NCBI RefSeq assembly: GCF_026012395.1
Contig: NZ_BRZA01000001.1
Span: forward strand, 806,001 to 870,000
Source of the DNA: Lysinibacillus piscis
Lineage (GTDB): Bacteria; Bacillota; Bacilli; Bacillales_A; Planococcaceae
Direction of reading: 5' to 3'
Length of the DNA: 64,000 nucleotides
Shown: one piece after another, positions 53,042-62,350 of the stretch
How positions within the stretch are numbered: the stretch's first letter is position 1
Layout: every line of letters starts with the position of its first letter
The notes under the pieces: model-generated
The model's input: the letters and a program-made list of their open reading frames with translations, nothing else
What the model was told of the DNA's origin: nothing
The model's database searches: none
Position numbers and translations under genes: made by a program

Positions 53042-53425
53042 TTATTCAGCTAAAATTGTTTGAAAATGCTGCTCAACAGCCTGTACAAATTGTGCTCCAT
53101 AATTCGAGTTTCCTTCAATATTGTAAACCAGCATCTCCAACTCGTCATAGAAATTAGTCAGCTCGATTACTTCTTCCCCTAGCTTTAGTAGTGGATTTTG
53201 TTTTTGCTGTAATACATAGAGAAGTTGGCTCCAGCTTGGTTCTGGAAAACGTAAATAATGATACATATCTCCTGCGTCCATTAAATAAATAAACGCAAAA
53301 TCATCTGAATCTGCAATGAGTCGGTCCGCAGGTTTTAACTGTAACTTTTCTTCACTGTCGTTTAAACTAAAATAAAGCTTTTCATTTTCGATACTACTTG
53401 TTTCAATTGTATAAATTTTACGCAC
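53042..53425 (-). CDS. yjbL: UPF0738 family protein YjbL
   Basis: A 127-residue protein of unknown function, identified by position (between relQ and the divergent yjbK) and by its sequence: LKPADRLIADSDDFAFIYLM, DAGDMYHYLRFPEPSW, then a helical C-terminus. No motif suggests a reaction. The start is GTG with AAGAGGAAC upstream. It probably heads the yjbL-relQ-nadK-rluA operon. Confidence 0.8.
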   Translation of the reverse strand: MRKIYTIETSSIENEKLYFSLNDSEEKLQLKPADRLIADSDDFAFIYLMDAGDMYHYLRFPEPSWSQLLYVLQQKQNPLLKLGEEVIELTNFYDELEMLVYNIEGNSNYGAQFVQAVEQHFQTILAE

Positions 53426-53520
53426 ACATTGTTCCTCTTTTCATCATACTCTTCCCTTTATTTTAGCATACAGGGTAACGAGTTGCAGTGTGAAAAATAA
53501 AACTTCTATATCAATTATGG

Positions 53521-53584
53521 TCGGTTGGATTTTCTTAAGCTTCCTCATAGAAAGAAAGTTAGCCTAAATGTGATACTGGCTAAC
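53521..53584 (+). repeat. dispersed repeat R2, partial copy
   Basis: GGATTTTCTTAAGCTTCCTC, then AAAGTTAGCCTAAA and GGCTAACG. It matches 62706-62777 with changes and a shorter inner loop. It lies in the yjbL/yjbK divergent spacer. Confidence 0.65.
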
Positions 53585-53628
53585 GAATTTGCTGGAGCTA
53601 GATAACATCAAAGAAAAAGGTGATAGAT

Positions 53629-54213
53629 ATGGCACAAGAAATGGAAATTGAATTTAAAAACTTATTAACGGCTCAACAATATGAACAGTTACTACAAGAA
53701 TTTCAAATTGATAAACAAATGGTTCATCGACAAACAAATCATTATTTCGATACACCCTCTCAAAGTATTCGCAATCGACAAAGTGGCTTGCGTATTCGAC
53801 AAATCGACAATTATTATGAATGTACATTAAAAGAAAAAAGTGCAGAACATACACATTTAGAAACAACAGAAGAATTGACAGCCGAACAAGCACAAAAAAT
53901 GCTAGCAGGTGAAGGATTTTATGCGCAAGAAATTGCACAAAAACTAGAATCCTATACTATTTCAGTAGATGAGTTAGCTGTATTCGGCTCATTGACGACA
54001 GATCGTGTAGAATTGCCCTACAAAGGTGGGCTACTCGTTTTCGATCACTCGTTCTATTTGCAGTGTGATGATTATGAGGTAGAATATGAAACAACAGATG
54101 CTATCAATGGCGCACAAATTTTCGACGATTTTCTACAACAGCATCATATTGAAAAAAAAGTAACCGCCAAAAAAATCGCTCGCTTTATGAAAGCACTACA
54201 ACAGAAGGGATGA
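53629..54213 (+). CDS. yjbK: CYTH-domain protein YjbK (inorganic triphosphatase-like)
   Basis: A 194-residue CYTH (triphosphate tunnel) protein. The ExExK signature EMEIEFK stands at residues 4-10. Further tunnel residues lie in SGLRIRQIDNYYECTLKEKS, TDRVELPYKGGLLVFDHSFY and DYEVEYE. CYTH enzymes cleave tripolyphosphate or thiamine triphosphate or make cyclic AMP; the YjbK substrate is not settled. ATG at 53629 is chosen with AAAAAGG upstream. It leads the yjbK-yjbJ pair. Confidence 0.9.
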   Translation: MAQEMEIEFKNLLTAQQYEQLLQEFQIDKQMVHRQTNHYFDTPSQSIRNRQSGLRIRQIDNYYECTLKEKSAEHTHLETTEELTAEQAQKMLAGEGFYAQEIAQKLESYTISVDELAVFGSLTTDRVELPYKGGLLVFDHSFYLQCDDYEVEYETTDAINGAQIFDDFLQQHHIEKKVTAKKIARFMKALQQKG

Positions 54214-54220
54214 TATTTCC

Positions 54221-54919
54221 TTGGACATTAAATCACTTTCCACATTACTTGATATTCAATCATTGCAATCATTAGGCTCGGTAGACAGTTCATCCGATAA
54301 CTCTCTTTTTGCTGAACTGATTGATGATTTACTAAATGGCACTGACAGTAATCAATTACGTGGTATGAATACAACAGCAACGAACGGCGCAGAAACGCCA
54401 CTGCAATCTTTACTTTACAATGGAGCGAATCCTGTTTTTATTCCTGCATCTGTACAAGCAGCATTAGCTAGTAAAAAGCTAGATAGCTATGTTGCAGATG
54501 ATGTTATTGGTTCCAAAGCCTACGCTTCTTCATTAGCTGGGGCAAACCAATATACGGCCATCATCGACAAAGCAGCCGCAACATATAATGTACCATCTAA
54601 ACTAATTGCTGCTGTTATGAAGCAAGAATCCAATTTCAATCCAAGCGTTGTCAGTCACGCAGGTGCACAAGGTTTAATGCAGCTCATGCCCAAAACAGCA
54701 CAATATTTAGGTGTCACAAATTCATTTGACCCCGAACAGAATATTATGGCGGGTGCTAAATATTTACGTCAAATGCTAGATAAATTTAATAATGACCCTG
54801 AGCTTGCTTTAGCAGCCTATAATGCGGGCTCTTCACGTGTACAAAAATACGGCGGTATACCACCTTTCAAAGAAACACAAAACTATGTTAAAAAGGTAAT
54901 GGATTACTTTACCCTTTAA
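54221..54919 (+). CDS. cwlQ: lytic transglycosylase YjbJ/CwlQ
   Basis: A 232-residue protein with a Ser/Asn/Leu-rich N-terminal region and a C-terminal SLT domain (about 108-228). Catalytic Glu lies in VMKQESNFNP; other motifs are SHAGAQGLMQLMPKTAQYLG, QNIMAGAKYL and LALAAYNAGSSRV. It cleaves peptidoglycan glycan strands. No classical signal peptide is visible, so export may use another route. The start is TTG with GAAGGGATGAT; it lies 7 bp after yjbK. Confidence 0.9.
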   Translation: MDIKSLSTLLDIQSLQSLGSVDSSSDNSLFAELIDDLLNGTDSNQLRGMNTTATNGAETPLQSLLYNGANPVFIPASVQAALASKKLDSYVADDVIGSKAYASSLAGANQYTAIIDKAAATYNVPSKLIAAVMKQESNFNPSVVSHAGAQGLMQLMPKTAQYLGVTNSFDPEQNIMAGAKYLRQMLDKFNNDPELALAAYNAGSSRVQKYGGIPPFKETQNYVKKVMDYFTL

Positions 54920-55109
54920 CAAACAAAGCTCAGTATTGGTTTTATAATCGAACGATAAGCACATTTTTCTTAATGGACGCATCTGTTCAGCTAATTCTAA
55001 AGAGCGCTTTATTTGTGTTAACGAAAAGACGTTGATAGAATGAGAATAGTCATAGGAAATTCACATTTCACGATATCATATATAGAAAGACTTAAAGGAG
55101 CATAACCTT

Positions 55110-55517
55110 ATGAATCGAAAATACACTGTTCCTTATGAGGAGCTAGGTGCTGAAAAACTTGCTGAACTCATTCATGCATTCTATAGAAAAGTAGCGAAAC
55201 ATCCCGATCTTATGCCAATCTTTCCACCAGATTTGACAGAGACTGCCCGTAAACAAATTCAATTTCAAACACAATATTTGGGAGGGCCTAATCTTTTCAC
55301 TGAAGAGCATGGACATCCAATGATGCGTGCACGTCATACACCTTTTCCTATTACACCTAAACGTGCGCAGGCTTGGCTTGAATGTATGGCTGAAGCAATG
55401 GATGAAGTGGGTCTACAAGGGAAATTCCGTGAAACGTACTATCAACGCTTAGTATTAACAGCCCATCATATGATAAATACGCCAGATGACGATGAGGGGG
55501 AATTGTTACGTGAATAA
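55110..55517 (+). CDS. yjbI: truncated haemoglobin, group II (YjbI)
   Basis: A 135-residue 2/2 globin: YEELGAEKLAELIHAFYRKV, FQTQYLGGPNLFTEEHGHPM, the proximal His in MMRARHTPFPI, and group II Trp in RAQAWLECMAEAMDE. It binds oxygen. In B. subtilis it is co-expressed with yjbH and linked to protecting Spx-pathway proteins from oxidation. AAAGGAG precedes the ATG; the end overlaps the yjbH start. Confidence 0.93.
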   Translation: MNRKYTVPYEELGAEKLAELIHAFYRKVAKHPDLMPIFPPDLTETARKQIQFQTQYLGGPNLFTEEHGHPMMRARHTPFPITPKRAQAWLECMAEAMDEVGLQGKFRETYYQRLVLTAHHMINTPDDDEGELLRE

Positions 55518-56325
55518 TATCCAAACACTACAAGAGCCAACATCAGTTGTATCTGTCGCTACCGCTAATAAGCCAATTGAGCTATATATTTTTTTAGATC
55601 CACTTTGCCCTGAAGCATTTGCCATGCAAAAGGTGCTAAGAAAGTTGCAATTAGAATATCACCACTACTTTACATGGCGACTTGTATTGAGCACAGAGCT
55701 GACATCATTAAATTGCTTAAGTAATCGTGTCAAAGGCTGTGTATCAGGTGTTGAACTTGATATTCATCATCCTGTGTTACCATCCATCGCCATTAAAGCA
55801 GCTGAGCTACAGGGAAAACGTGCAGGTGCACGCTATTTAGCAAAGCTACAAGAGTATGTTTTATTAAACCATCAAGATGTCAATTCTTACGCAACCTTAT
55901 TGAAAATTGCAGAAGATGTGCAGTTAGATATGAGCGAATTTACCGTGGACTTTGGTTCTAAAGAAGCTGCACGTGCCTTCCAGTCAGATTTATATATTAA
56001 GTGTGAAATGGAAGTAGATGAAGTACCTAGTATTGTCTTTTTTAATGAATGTATTGAAGATGAAGGGTTGAAAGTAAGTGGTAATTACGCTTATGAAGTC
56101 TATGAACATATTTTACAAGAAATGATGGCCGAGCAGCTTGTGCGTCAACCATTACCAACGATCGAGGAATTATTTTTAAAATTTCATACCTTATCGACGG
56201 CAGAAGTTGCCTTCATCTATTCATTACCTGAACAAATAGCAGAGCGGGAATTAAAAAAACGTATGCTCCAACAAAAACTGGAACGTCTCCAAACGACCCA
56301 CACTACATTATGGCGCCTCAAATAA
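55510..56325 (+). CDS. yjbH: YjbH, ClpXP adaptor for Spx
   Basis: A 271-residue cytoplasmic protein with a DsbA-like thioredoxin fold: IELYIFLDPLCPEAFAMQKV, SNRVKGCVSGVEL and EVDEVPSIVFFNECI. YjbH delivers Spx to ClpXP. The active-site-like motif reads CPEA, with only one Cys. The GTG at 55510 follows GAGGGGG and overlaps the yjbI stop by 8 bp. Its substrate gene, spx, lies 6 kb away at 61.95 kb. Confidence 0.9.
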   Translation: MNNIQTLQEPTSVVSVATANKPIELYIFLDPLCPEAFAMQKVLRKLQLEYHHYFTWRLVLSTELTSLNCLSNRVKGCVSGVELDIHHPVLPSIAIKAAELQGKRAGARYLAKLQEYVLLNHQDVNSYATLLKIAEDVQLDMSEFTVDFGSKEAARAFQSDLYIKCEMEVDEVPSIVFFNECIEDEGLKVSGNYAYEVYEHILQEMMAEQLVRQPLPTIEELFLKFHTLSTAEVAFIYSLPEQIAERELKKRMLQQKLERLQTTHTTLWRLK

Positions 56326-56328
56326 TAG

Positions 56329-56370
56329 AAGGAGCTACTTAAGAACATAAAAATTCTTAAGTAGCTCCTT
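56329..56370 (+). terminator. terminator after yjbH
   Basis: A perfect 17-bp stem (AAGGAGCTACTTAAGAA / TTCTTAAGTAGCTCCTT, 8-nt loop) followed by TTTT-like sequence. Confidence 0.93.
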
Positions 56371-56391
56371 TTCATATGACTATATACAAAC

Positions 56392-56422
56392 AAAAGAGGC
56401 GCCAATTATGACGCCTCTTTTT
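56392..56422 (+). terminator. second, tandem terminator
   Basis: A 10-bp stem (AAAAGAGGCG / CGCCTCTTTT, 10-nt loop) with a T tail, 20 bp after the first hairpin. Confidence 0.85.
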
Positions 56423-56838
56423 CACAAAGGGGATGGGAGAAATGTTCACGTTCAAACAAAGGGGTGTATGTTTGTTATGTGATATATTTCACATGTATTA
56501 CTTTATCACGCTCCATACAATTAAGCAATAAAACCACTGCTAGATTCACAAAGTTGTCAAATAGAAAGCGATTACAGGTAGGTATATGTAAAAAGGCTCT
56601 GCTTACAATAGAACTTTGTGCGTTTTGTTACAAAATAATCTACACGATGAGCCAAGCAATTTTGTCACTTGTTTACAAGCCTTTTCTTAGCAGTATACAC
56701 AATAGCGATTAAATACTACGAATACTTTTGAAGTTACTTGGTAACCATTAATTTAAAGCCATAAATAGGAGAAGTTACTTTGCAAAAATAAGATTCACTG
56801 TCACTTTAATGCGATGTATGAAAATGAAAGGAAGTGCT

Positions 56839-57279
56839 ATGGTTTATATGAAGGTTCTGTCAATGATTCAACCTTGGGCTAGCCTCTTTTTACTAAATGA
56901 AGCTCAATATGAAACAAGAACATGGCATACGAAATATCGTGGTCCATTAGCAATTCACACAAGCAAAAAAATAGATCGTAATGCTTGTACGAATAAAGAA
57001 ATTCACTATTTACTTAGTCAGCATGGATTGAACCAAAAAAATCTACCAACTGGCATGATCATTGGCGTATGCAACCTTATAAATTGTCTAAAAGTAACAG
57101 AGGATAATTTCGAAAATGCTCTATTGGAAGATGGACGCACTGTTTCAGGTAATGACTATTTTTTAGGAGATTTTAGAATAGGAAACTTTGCTTGGGAAGT
57201 TTCCAATAAAGAAATATTCATTGATTTCATACCAGCTAAAGGGAAATTAGGGTTATGGGAGCATGATATAGATAATTGA
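56839..57279 (+). CDS. ASCH-domain protein
   Basis: A 146-residue protein with an ASCH domain, a PUA-like RNA-binding fold: VLSMIQPWASLFLLNEAQYE, TRTWHTKYRGPLAIHTSKK, MIIGVCNLINCLKVTE and FAWEVSNKEIFIDFIPAKGK. ASCH proteins are thought to bind or process RNA or modified nucleosides. ATG at 56839 follows AGGAAG. It sits alone between yjbH and pepF, where B. subtilis has no such gene, so it looks like an insertion. Confidence 0.8.
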   Translation: MVYMKVLSMIQPWASLFLLNEAQYETRTWHTKYRGPLAIHTSKKIDRNACTNKEIHYLLSQHGLNQKNLPTGMIIGVCNLINCLKVTEDNFENALLEDGRTVSGNDYFLGDFRIGNFAWEVSNKEIFIDFIPAKGKLGLWEHDIDN

Positions 57280-57408
57280 AGTACATTTTGAGAAACTTGA
57301 TTAAATTTATGAATAAAAAAATTTAATCCTCATTATTAATTTTTTTCAATTATTCACAAATAATTTATTTTGTTACCAAGATACCCCTTTATCTATTTCC
57401 ACACATGA

Positions 57409-57435
57409 AAAGGCTCTGTTTTGGACAGAGCCTTT
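57409..57435. terminator. bidirectional terminator
   Basis: A perfect 11-bp stem (AAAGGCTCTGT / ACAGAGCCTTT, 5-nt loop) between the convergent ASCH and pepF genes. Confidence 0.85.
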
Positions 57436-57449
57436 CCGTGAAATCTAGC

Positions 57450-59267
57450 TTATGCATTATTACCTACTAATAATTTTTCTAGCTCATTCAGACGCTCTTC
57501 AAACACTTTACATGCATCATCGATTGGCTTCGCTACATTCATATCTACACCAGCAGCTTTTAACACTTCAATCGGGAAGTTTGAGCAACCCGCTTTTAAG
57601 AAGTTATTAATATAACGCTCTACAGCTGGTGCACCTTCCTCTAAAATTTGTTTACTTAATGCTGTTGCAGCAGATTGCCCTGTTGCATACTGATAGACAT
57701 AGTAATTGTAATAGAAGTGTGGAATGCGTGACCATTCTAAGCCGATTTCGCTATCCACGACCATATCATCACCAAAGTATTTTTTGTTCAACTCATAGTA
57801 TACTTCGGTTAATCGCTCTGCCGTCAGCGATTCGCCGTTTTGATCAAGCTGATGAATAATATGCTCGAACTCAGCAAACATTGTTTGACGGAACACTGTG
57901 CTTCTGAAACCATCTAACCAGTGATTTAATAAGTAAATCTTTTGCTGAGGATCTTCGATTGTTTTTAATAAATAATCATTTAATAATTCCTCATTGCACG
58001 TAGATGCTACTTCTGCCACGAAAATAGAATAATCGCCATAAACAAATGGCTGTGTTTGACGTGAATAATAGCTGTGTACACTATGACCGAATTCATGTGC
58101 TAGTGTGAACAAATTTGTCATATTATCTTGCCAATTCATCAAAATATATGGATTTGTACCATATGCACCTGATGAATATGCACCACTGCGCTTCCCTTTG
58201 TTCTCCAACACGTCTACCCAACGATTATCTAAGCCATTTTGTACGATGCTTTGATACTCTTGTCCTAACGGCGCTAATGCTTTGACAAGTGTTTCTTTCG
58301 CTTCCTCATAGGAAACTTTCATATCCACTTCTTTCACAAGCGGTGTGAATAAGTCCCACATATGTAGCTCATCTACACCTAATAATTTTTTACGTAATGC
58401 AATGTAGCGCTGCATTGTTGGTAAATGTTTATGGATTGTTTCAATTAGTTGATCATAGACATTTTCAGGAATGAAATTATTTTCCATAGCAGCATGACGT
58501 GCAGATTCATAATTACGAATACGTGCATTAACATTATGCTTTTTGACATTACCTGTTAATGTTGCAGCAAATGTATTTTTAAATTTATCATATGTGCCAT
58601 ACATTGCTTTAAAAGCAGCTTCACGCACAGAGCGATCTTTGCTCTCTAAAAATTTAATATAATTGCCATGCGTTAATTGAATTTCTTCCCCATCTTCATT
58701 TTTCACTTTCGGGAAGACCATATCCGCATTGTTTAACATCCCAAATGTATTGGCAGCCGTTCCAGTAACCTCAGACATTTGTGCTAATAATGCCTCTTGT
58801 TCTGCTGGTAATACGTGTGGCCGTCCTAGTGTAATTTCTTTTAACGATTGCTTATATAATTGTAATTCTGTATTCTCTGTTAAATATTGCTCAATCGTTT
58901 CTTCACTTAATGATAAAATTTCAGGCGTTAAAAATGATAAAGCCGCTGAAATATTTGTAGCCAATGTTTGGATACGACTGTTCATATCTTGATAAAAGCT
59001 ATTTGTTGTATCTTGGTCATAACGCATATGTGCATACGTATATAGTTTCATTGCACGTTCATAAATATGATCATGGTATACTAGCACCGCTAATAGTGCA
59101 TCTGCTCCATCGTTTAGCGTACCAGCATAATTAGATGCTTTCTTAGCTAACGCCGATACTGCTGTGAATTCTTCCTCCCATGCAGCATCTGTAGCAAATA
59201 TATCCTCTAAACGCCATGTTAACTCTTCTGGTACTTCATTTCTTACTAAAACTTCATTACTAGCCAT
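57450..59267 (-). CDS. pepF: oligoendopeptidase F
   Basis: A 605-residue cytoplasmic M3B zinc peptidase. The zinc motif is in LAHEFGHSVHSYYS, with the third ligand Glu in FVAEVASTCNEELL. The N-terminal helical part (LTWRLEDIFATDAAWEEEF) and the end region SRIPHFYYNYYVYQYATG match PepF. It cleaves short peptides of about 7-17 residues. ATG at 59267 has GGGGGC upstream and gives the usual length. It lies next to coiA and mecA, as in B. subtilis. Confidence 0.95.
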   Translation of the reverse strand: MASNEVLVRNEVPEELTWRLEDIFATDAAWEEEFTAVSALAKKASNYAGTLNDGADALLAVLVYHDHIYERAMKLYTYAHMRYDQDTTNSFYQDMNSRIQTLATNISAALSFLTPEILSLSEETIEQYLTENTELQLYKQSLKEITLGRPHVLPAEQEALLAQMSEVTGTAANTFGMLNNADMVFPKVKNEDGEEIQLTHGNYIKFLESKDRSVREAAFKAMYGTYDKFKNTFAATLTGNVKKHNVNARIRNYESARHAAMENNFIPENVYDQLIETIHKHLPTMQRYIALRKKLLGVDELHMWDLFTPLVKEVDMKVSYEEAKETLVKALAPLGQEYQSIVQNGLDNRWVDVLENKGKRSGAYSSGAYGTNPYILMNWQDNMTNLFTLAHEFGHSVHSYYSRQTQPFVYGDYSIFVAEVASTCNEELLNDYLLKTIEDPQQKIYLLNHWLDGFRSTVFRQTMFAEFEHIIHQLDQNGESLTAERLTEVYYELNKKYFGDDMVVDSEIGLEWSRIPHFYYNYYVYQYATGQSAATALSKQILEEGAPAVERYINNFLKAGCSNFPIEVLKAAGVDMNVAKPIDDACKVFEERLNELEKLLVGNNA

Positions 59268-59322
59268 GTATGCTAGCCCCCTTGTGTGAAAATTTCCTAT
59301 ACGCTCATATTTTCTCAATAAA

Positions 59323-60435
59323 TTATGACAATTGCAAATAATTATACACTTCTTGATAAAAATTCGGAATATTCCCTCTTTTTAGATACTCCTTTTCCAA
59401 TATAGCTCGATAATTTTGTATGATGTTTAGCGCTTGATTCGTCATCTCCATATGATAGGTTGTTAAAAACAATTGAATGTTATCGTCATTTAATTCATGA
59501 GGCAGTACTTGCAATTGATGACAAAAGTAATGATAAAAAATTTGCCACTCACTCGAAAACATCGACATCACTTCTGCATCTTTTAGCGGAATACCTATAT
59601 AATCAGGCATCGCTGTCAACGAAAACTGCAATTCATAACAACTACGCAAAAAAGGATCTTGTACACCTGCTTTACTATAGGCTAATCGTCGATAAACAAA
59701 TTGGGAACAATATTGTTTATATAACTGCCAGTATTGATAAAATTCAGCTTGGGTAATAGATCTGGGTTCATAGAAAGGAAAATGCTGTTGTTGGAGAGGT
59801 AATTCCTGTACTTTACCGATAAATGTATGACCATGGACAGGTAGAAGATTTGTCACATAAATAAATTGAGCTTGTACCGCATCATATAGCATGATATAGG
59901 ACAATCCATATTTAGTTGGAATCATTGTTTTTTGCCATATTGGTGGAATCGTTATTCTATGGATACCTTGTAAAAAATGCTTTGATTTTGGTAGTTGAAA
60001 AAGCCATAGTGGTTGAATATGATGCTGTTGATAGCCTGCTGTACGTGCTGACCATTTTTCATGTGAAATGGCACTACATTGAAATTCAATGGCAATTTGC
60101 TGCTGTCCCTTTGTTACTAATATGTCAGGACGCTGTGCTAAATTTGATAAATAGGGCTCTAATGTCACAAAATGCTCCCATTGCTTAAGCCATTCAAATA
60201 ACTGCTTTTTCCCTGCTAAATGTAATTTCGATTCACCCTCTGAAAATAATTGGTCACAACGATTATTGGCTGGATGTGCAAAATGAGGTATATTATATTG
60301 ACCGATTTTTAGCTGCACATGTTGCTGACATTGTGGACAATAAAACTGCATCTCCTTCCGTATTTTCTTTAAATCCTCCCTTGTGTATTGGTAAGGTAAA
60401 AAAAGTATTTGTTGCTCATTATACGCTGTCAACAT
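59323..60435 (-). CDS. coiA: CoiA-like competence protein
   Basis: A 370-residue protein of the CoiA family. An N-terminal region with a zinc-ribbon-like CPQCQQHVQ and HFAHPANNRC precedes a nuclease-like domain: SEGESKLHLAGKKQLFEWL, RPDILVTKGQQQIAIEFQCS (PD..IEFQ catalytic pattern). CoiA promotes recombination of imported DNA during competence. ATG at 60435 is preferred after AGGGGA. It lies between mecA and pepF in the conserved order. Confidence 0.88.
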   Translation of the reverse strand: MLTAYNEQQILFLPYQYTREDLKKIRKEMQFYCPQCQQHVQLKIGQYNIPHFAHPANNRCDQLFSEGESKLHLAGKKQLFEWLKQWEHFVTLEPYLSNLAQRPDILVTKGQQQIAIEFQCSAISHEKWSARTAGYQQHHIQPLWLFQLPKSKHFLQGIHRITIPPIWQKTMIPTKYGLSYIMLYDAVQAQFIYVTNLLPVHGHTFIGKVQELPLQQQHFPFYEPRSITQAEFYQYWQLYKQYCSQFVYRRLAYSKAGVQDPFLRSCYELQFSLTAMPDYIGIPLKDAEVMSMFSSEWQIFYHYFCHQLQVLPHELNDDNIQLFLTTYHMEMTNQALNIIQNYRAILEKEYLKRGNIPNFYQEVYNYLQLS

Positions 60436-60571
60436 ACCATGTAATCCCCTTTTGGACTCATTGTATAAAAACATTGTCATCTATACAAATAACTAACGGT
60501 GTTTTGTTGAAATTAAAAAAATGCTATAGAATAACTCAATTTTCATCAAGTTACTCCACAGCATCATTCAA

Positions 60572-61240
60572 TTATGCAAAATATTGACGCATTGTTGCAA
60601 AGCAGTTTTTTTCCATAATTTTTTCGCCATATTCTTCTAAACGGTGAATCGTAAAATTCGATGGCGTTAAAAACTCTTTAATCACTGCATTTTTATCATG
60701 ATAGTTTACTTCATCATCCGCATTCACAAAGTCTACAACCAAGTAATACCATCCCTCATATTTAAATAAAGATGACTCCATCCATTCATCCGTCATACGT
60801 TTTGCTACTGGAATCAATTCATCGATATCTTTAAATTTATAAACATAAATATCTGTATCCATTAATAGTTCCGCTTCACTCACATCACCGAATTGTGTAA
60901 GCTGGCTTAACAAATCCTCTCCAGCCTCATCAAATGGAGCAAATATATCTTTATTTTCCTCAAAATGTGAATGACCATCTAATGTTTCACCGTCTTTTAA
61001 AATGTGGGCACGTGTGACAATGATTTCTAAGCCTACTTCAGATGCGTTGATATGAATCCAAATGGGACCTTCTACATCAAAATAATCTTCTGTGTTCACT
61101 TCATCAATCATATCCCAAAAAAGTTGTTCGCCCTTTGCACGATTGTACCAAATCTCTTCACGACTATAGCCGCGATCCTCAATATCATTGTACGTTATAA
61201 AGAGCTTAAGCGTATTTTCATTTACACGTTCGATGTCCAT
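60572..61240 (-). CDS. mecA: adaptor protein MecA
   Basis: A 222-residue ClpC adaptor. The N-terminal substrate-binding domain (MDIERVNENTLKLFITYNDIEDRGYSREEI region, about 1-80) is joined by an acidic linker to the C-terminal ClpC-binding domain (about 125-222: IYVYKFKDIDELIPVAKRM, YEGWYYLVVDF, EYGEKIMEKNCFATMRQYF). MecA targets ComK and other proteins to ClpCP. The gene is preceded by a region with a mobile-like repeat and lies close to spx, as in Bacillus. Confidence 0.95.
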   Translation of the reverse strand: MDIERVNENTLKLFITYNDIEDRGYSREEIWYNRAKGEQLFWDMIDEVNTEDYFDVEGPIWIHINASEVGLEIIVTRAHILKDGETLDGHSHFEENKDIFAPFDEAGEDLLSQLTQFGDVSEAELLMDTDIYVYKFKDIDELIPVAKRMTDEWMESSLFKYEGWYYLVVDFVNADDEVNYHDKNAVIKEFLTPSNFTIHRLEEYGEKIMEKNCFATMRQYFA

Positions 61241-61671
61241 TAGACCTCATCTCCCTTCACGGTCATTTGTTGAAAAACGTTTTAGTGCCATTAGTATGCT
61301 TTTATTCATTACTTTTACTCTTCATGCCTCATTTGTTTTTCAACCTTTGACTACACTACACGTAAATCATAGAATAACCGTTCACAGTTATCCTTAATAC
61401 TATTGTATGCTGTTTTGCTATAAAATGAAAAGGATATACACCTTTTCGTAGAAGTTATTTGAATTATTGAAATTGTAGTAAACTATTTCATGAAAATCAA
61501 GTTTAATATACTGTATCCTTCAAATATATTTTCTCTATTGATTTATCCCTTATTAATCGTCTGTTGGTCGTTTTTATTTATAACACCACACCGTCAACTA
61601 AATATAGAGTACTTTATAATATATTAGATCAGACGTGTTGATGAGCCTTTACTTGACAAAGGATACTAAAG

Positions 61672-61808
61672 ACTTGTTCATTTCCGTTGCGGGAGACGCT
61701 TTCCGCGGACACAGGCTCCAACTAATTTTTTCAGCTAGGGCTGAAAAAATGGATTTTCCGCCTACGCTGTTGCCGCTGGAGTCACTCCCTCCACTCCAAT
61801 GAACAAGT
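61672..61808. mobile_element. MITE-like palindromic repeat element
   Basis: The 137-bp element is bounded by perfect 11-bp inverted repeats (ACTTGTTCATT at 61672-61682, AATGAACAAGT at 61798-61808). It contains an 11-bp hairpin ATTTTTTCAGC / GCTGAAAAAAT (61725-61750) and GC-rich arms (GTTGCGGGAGACGCTTTCCG; TGCCGCTGGAGTCACTCCC). Similar GC-rich repeats are common between genes in Bacillaceae. It encodes nothing. Confidence 0.7.
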
Positions 61809-61903
61809 GAAGGCTATAGAAGAAAGCATGTTCTTGCAAAACACGCCTTTTCACAACTAATATTTGCATAATCAACACATCTGATATTCGATAAAATAAA
61901 AAT

Positions 61904-61940
61904 AGATGTCACAATATGCGAAAAGGCATATGTAACATCT
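61904..61940 (-). terminator. terminator of spx
   Basis: A 15-bp stem with a bulge and one mismatch (AGATGTCACAATATGC / GCATATGTAACATCT), followed on the minus strand by ATTTTTATTTTAT. Confidence 0.85.
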
Positions 61941-61951
61941 CATGATCATCC

Positions 61952-62350
61952 TTAGTTTACCATGCGCTGCGCCTCTTGTAATTGATAAGCTCGCACTCTA
62001 CGTGGCAAGAAACGACGAATTTCGTCTTCATTGTAGCCAACTTGCAGACGTTTCTCATCCAAAATAATCGGACGACGCAATAACCCTGGATATTCTTGAA
62101 TTAATTCGTATAAACGTTGTAAAGGTAAACTCTCTACATCAACGTTTAATTTTTGGAATATTTTAGAACGGGTTGAGATAATTTCATCTGTTCCGTCCTC
62201 TGTCATACGCAAAATTTCTTTAATTTCACTAATGCTCAATGGCTCTGAGAAAATGTTACGCTCTGTATATGAAATATCATGTTCTTCTAACCATGCTTTT
62301 GCTTTTCTACAAGATGTACAGCTTGGTGACGTAAATAAAGTTACAATCAT
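61952..62350 (-). CDS. spx: transcriptional regulator Spx
   Basis: A 132-residue ArsC-like regulator. The redox switch CTSC lies at about residues 10-13 ([20 protein letters not shown]), and [20 protein letters not shown] and [13 protein letters not shown] at the end are typical. Spx binds the RNA polymerase alpha C-terminal domain and activates thiol-stress genes when the switch is oxidised. It is degraded by ClpXP with YjbH. ATG at 62350 with GGAAGG is preferred. Confidence 0.95.
   Translation of the reverse strand: MIVTLFTSPSCTSCRKAKAWLEEHDISYTERNIFSEPLSISEIKEILRMTEDGTDEIISTRSKIFQKLNVDVESLPLQRLYELIQEYPGLLRRPIILDEKRLQVGYNEDEIRRFLPRRVRAYQLQEAQRMVN

Larger units (their letters stand above)
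56326..56838. other. 513-bp region with two terminators, no clear gene
   Basis: Two strong hairpins follow yjbH (56329-56370, 56392-56422). The rest, about 400 bp, is AT-rich; an ORF at 56464-56712 has no ribosome site or recognisable sequence, so I see no gene. Confidence 0.6.
61241..61951. other. 711-bp mecA-spx spacer with a MITE-like element
   Basis: No gene is seen. The region contains the mecA 5' region, a 137-bp element with 11-bp terminal inverted repeats (61672-61808) and the spx terminator. Confidence 0.6.

Noticed and set aside
56464-56712. 82-codon ORF after the yjbH terminators
   Set aside because: No ribosome site or family resemblance; likely random in AT-rich DNA.
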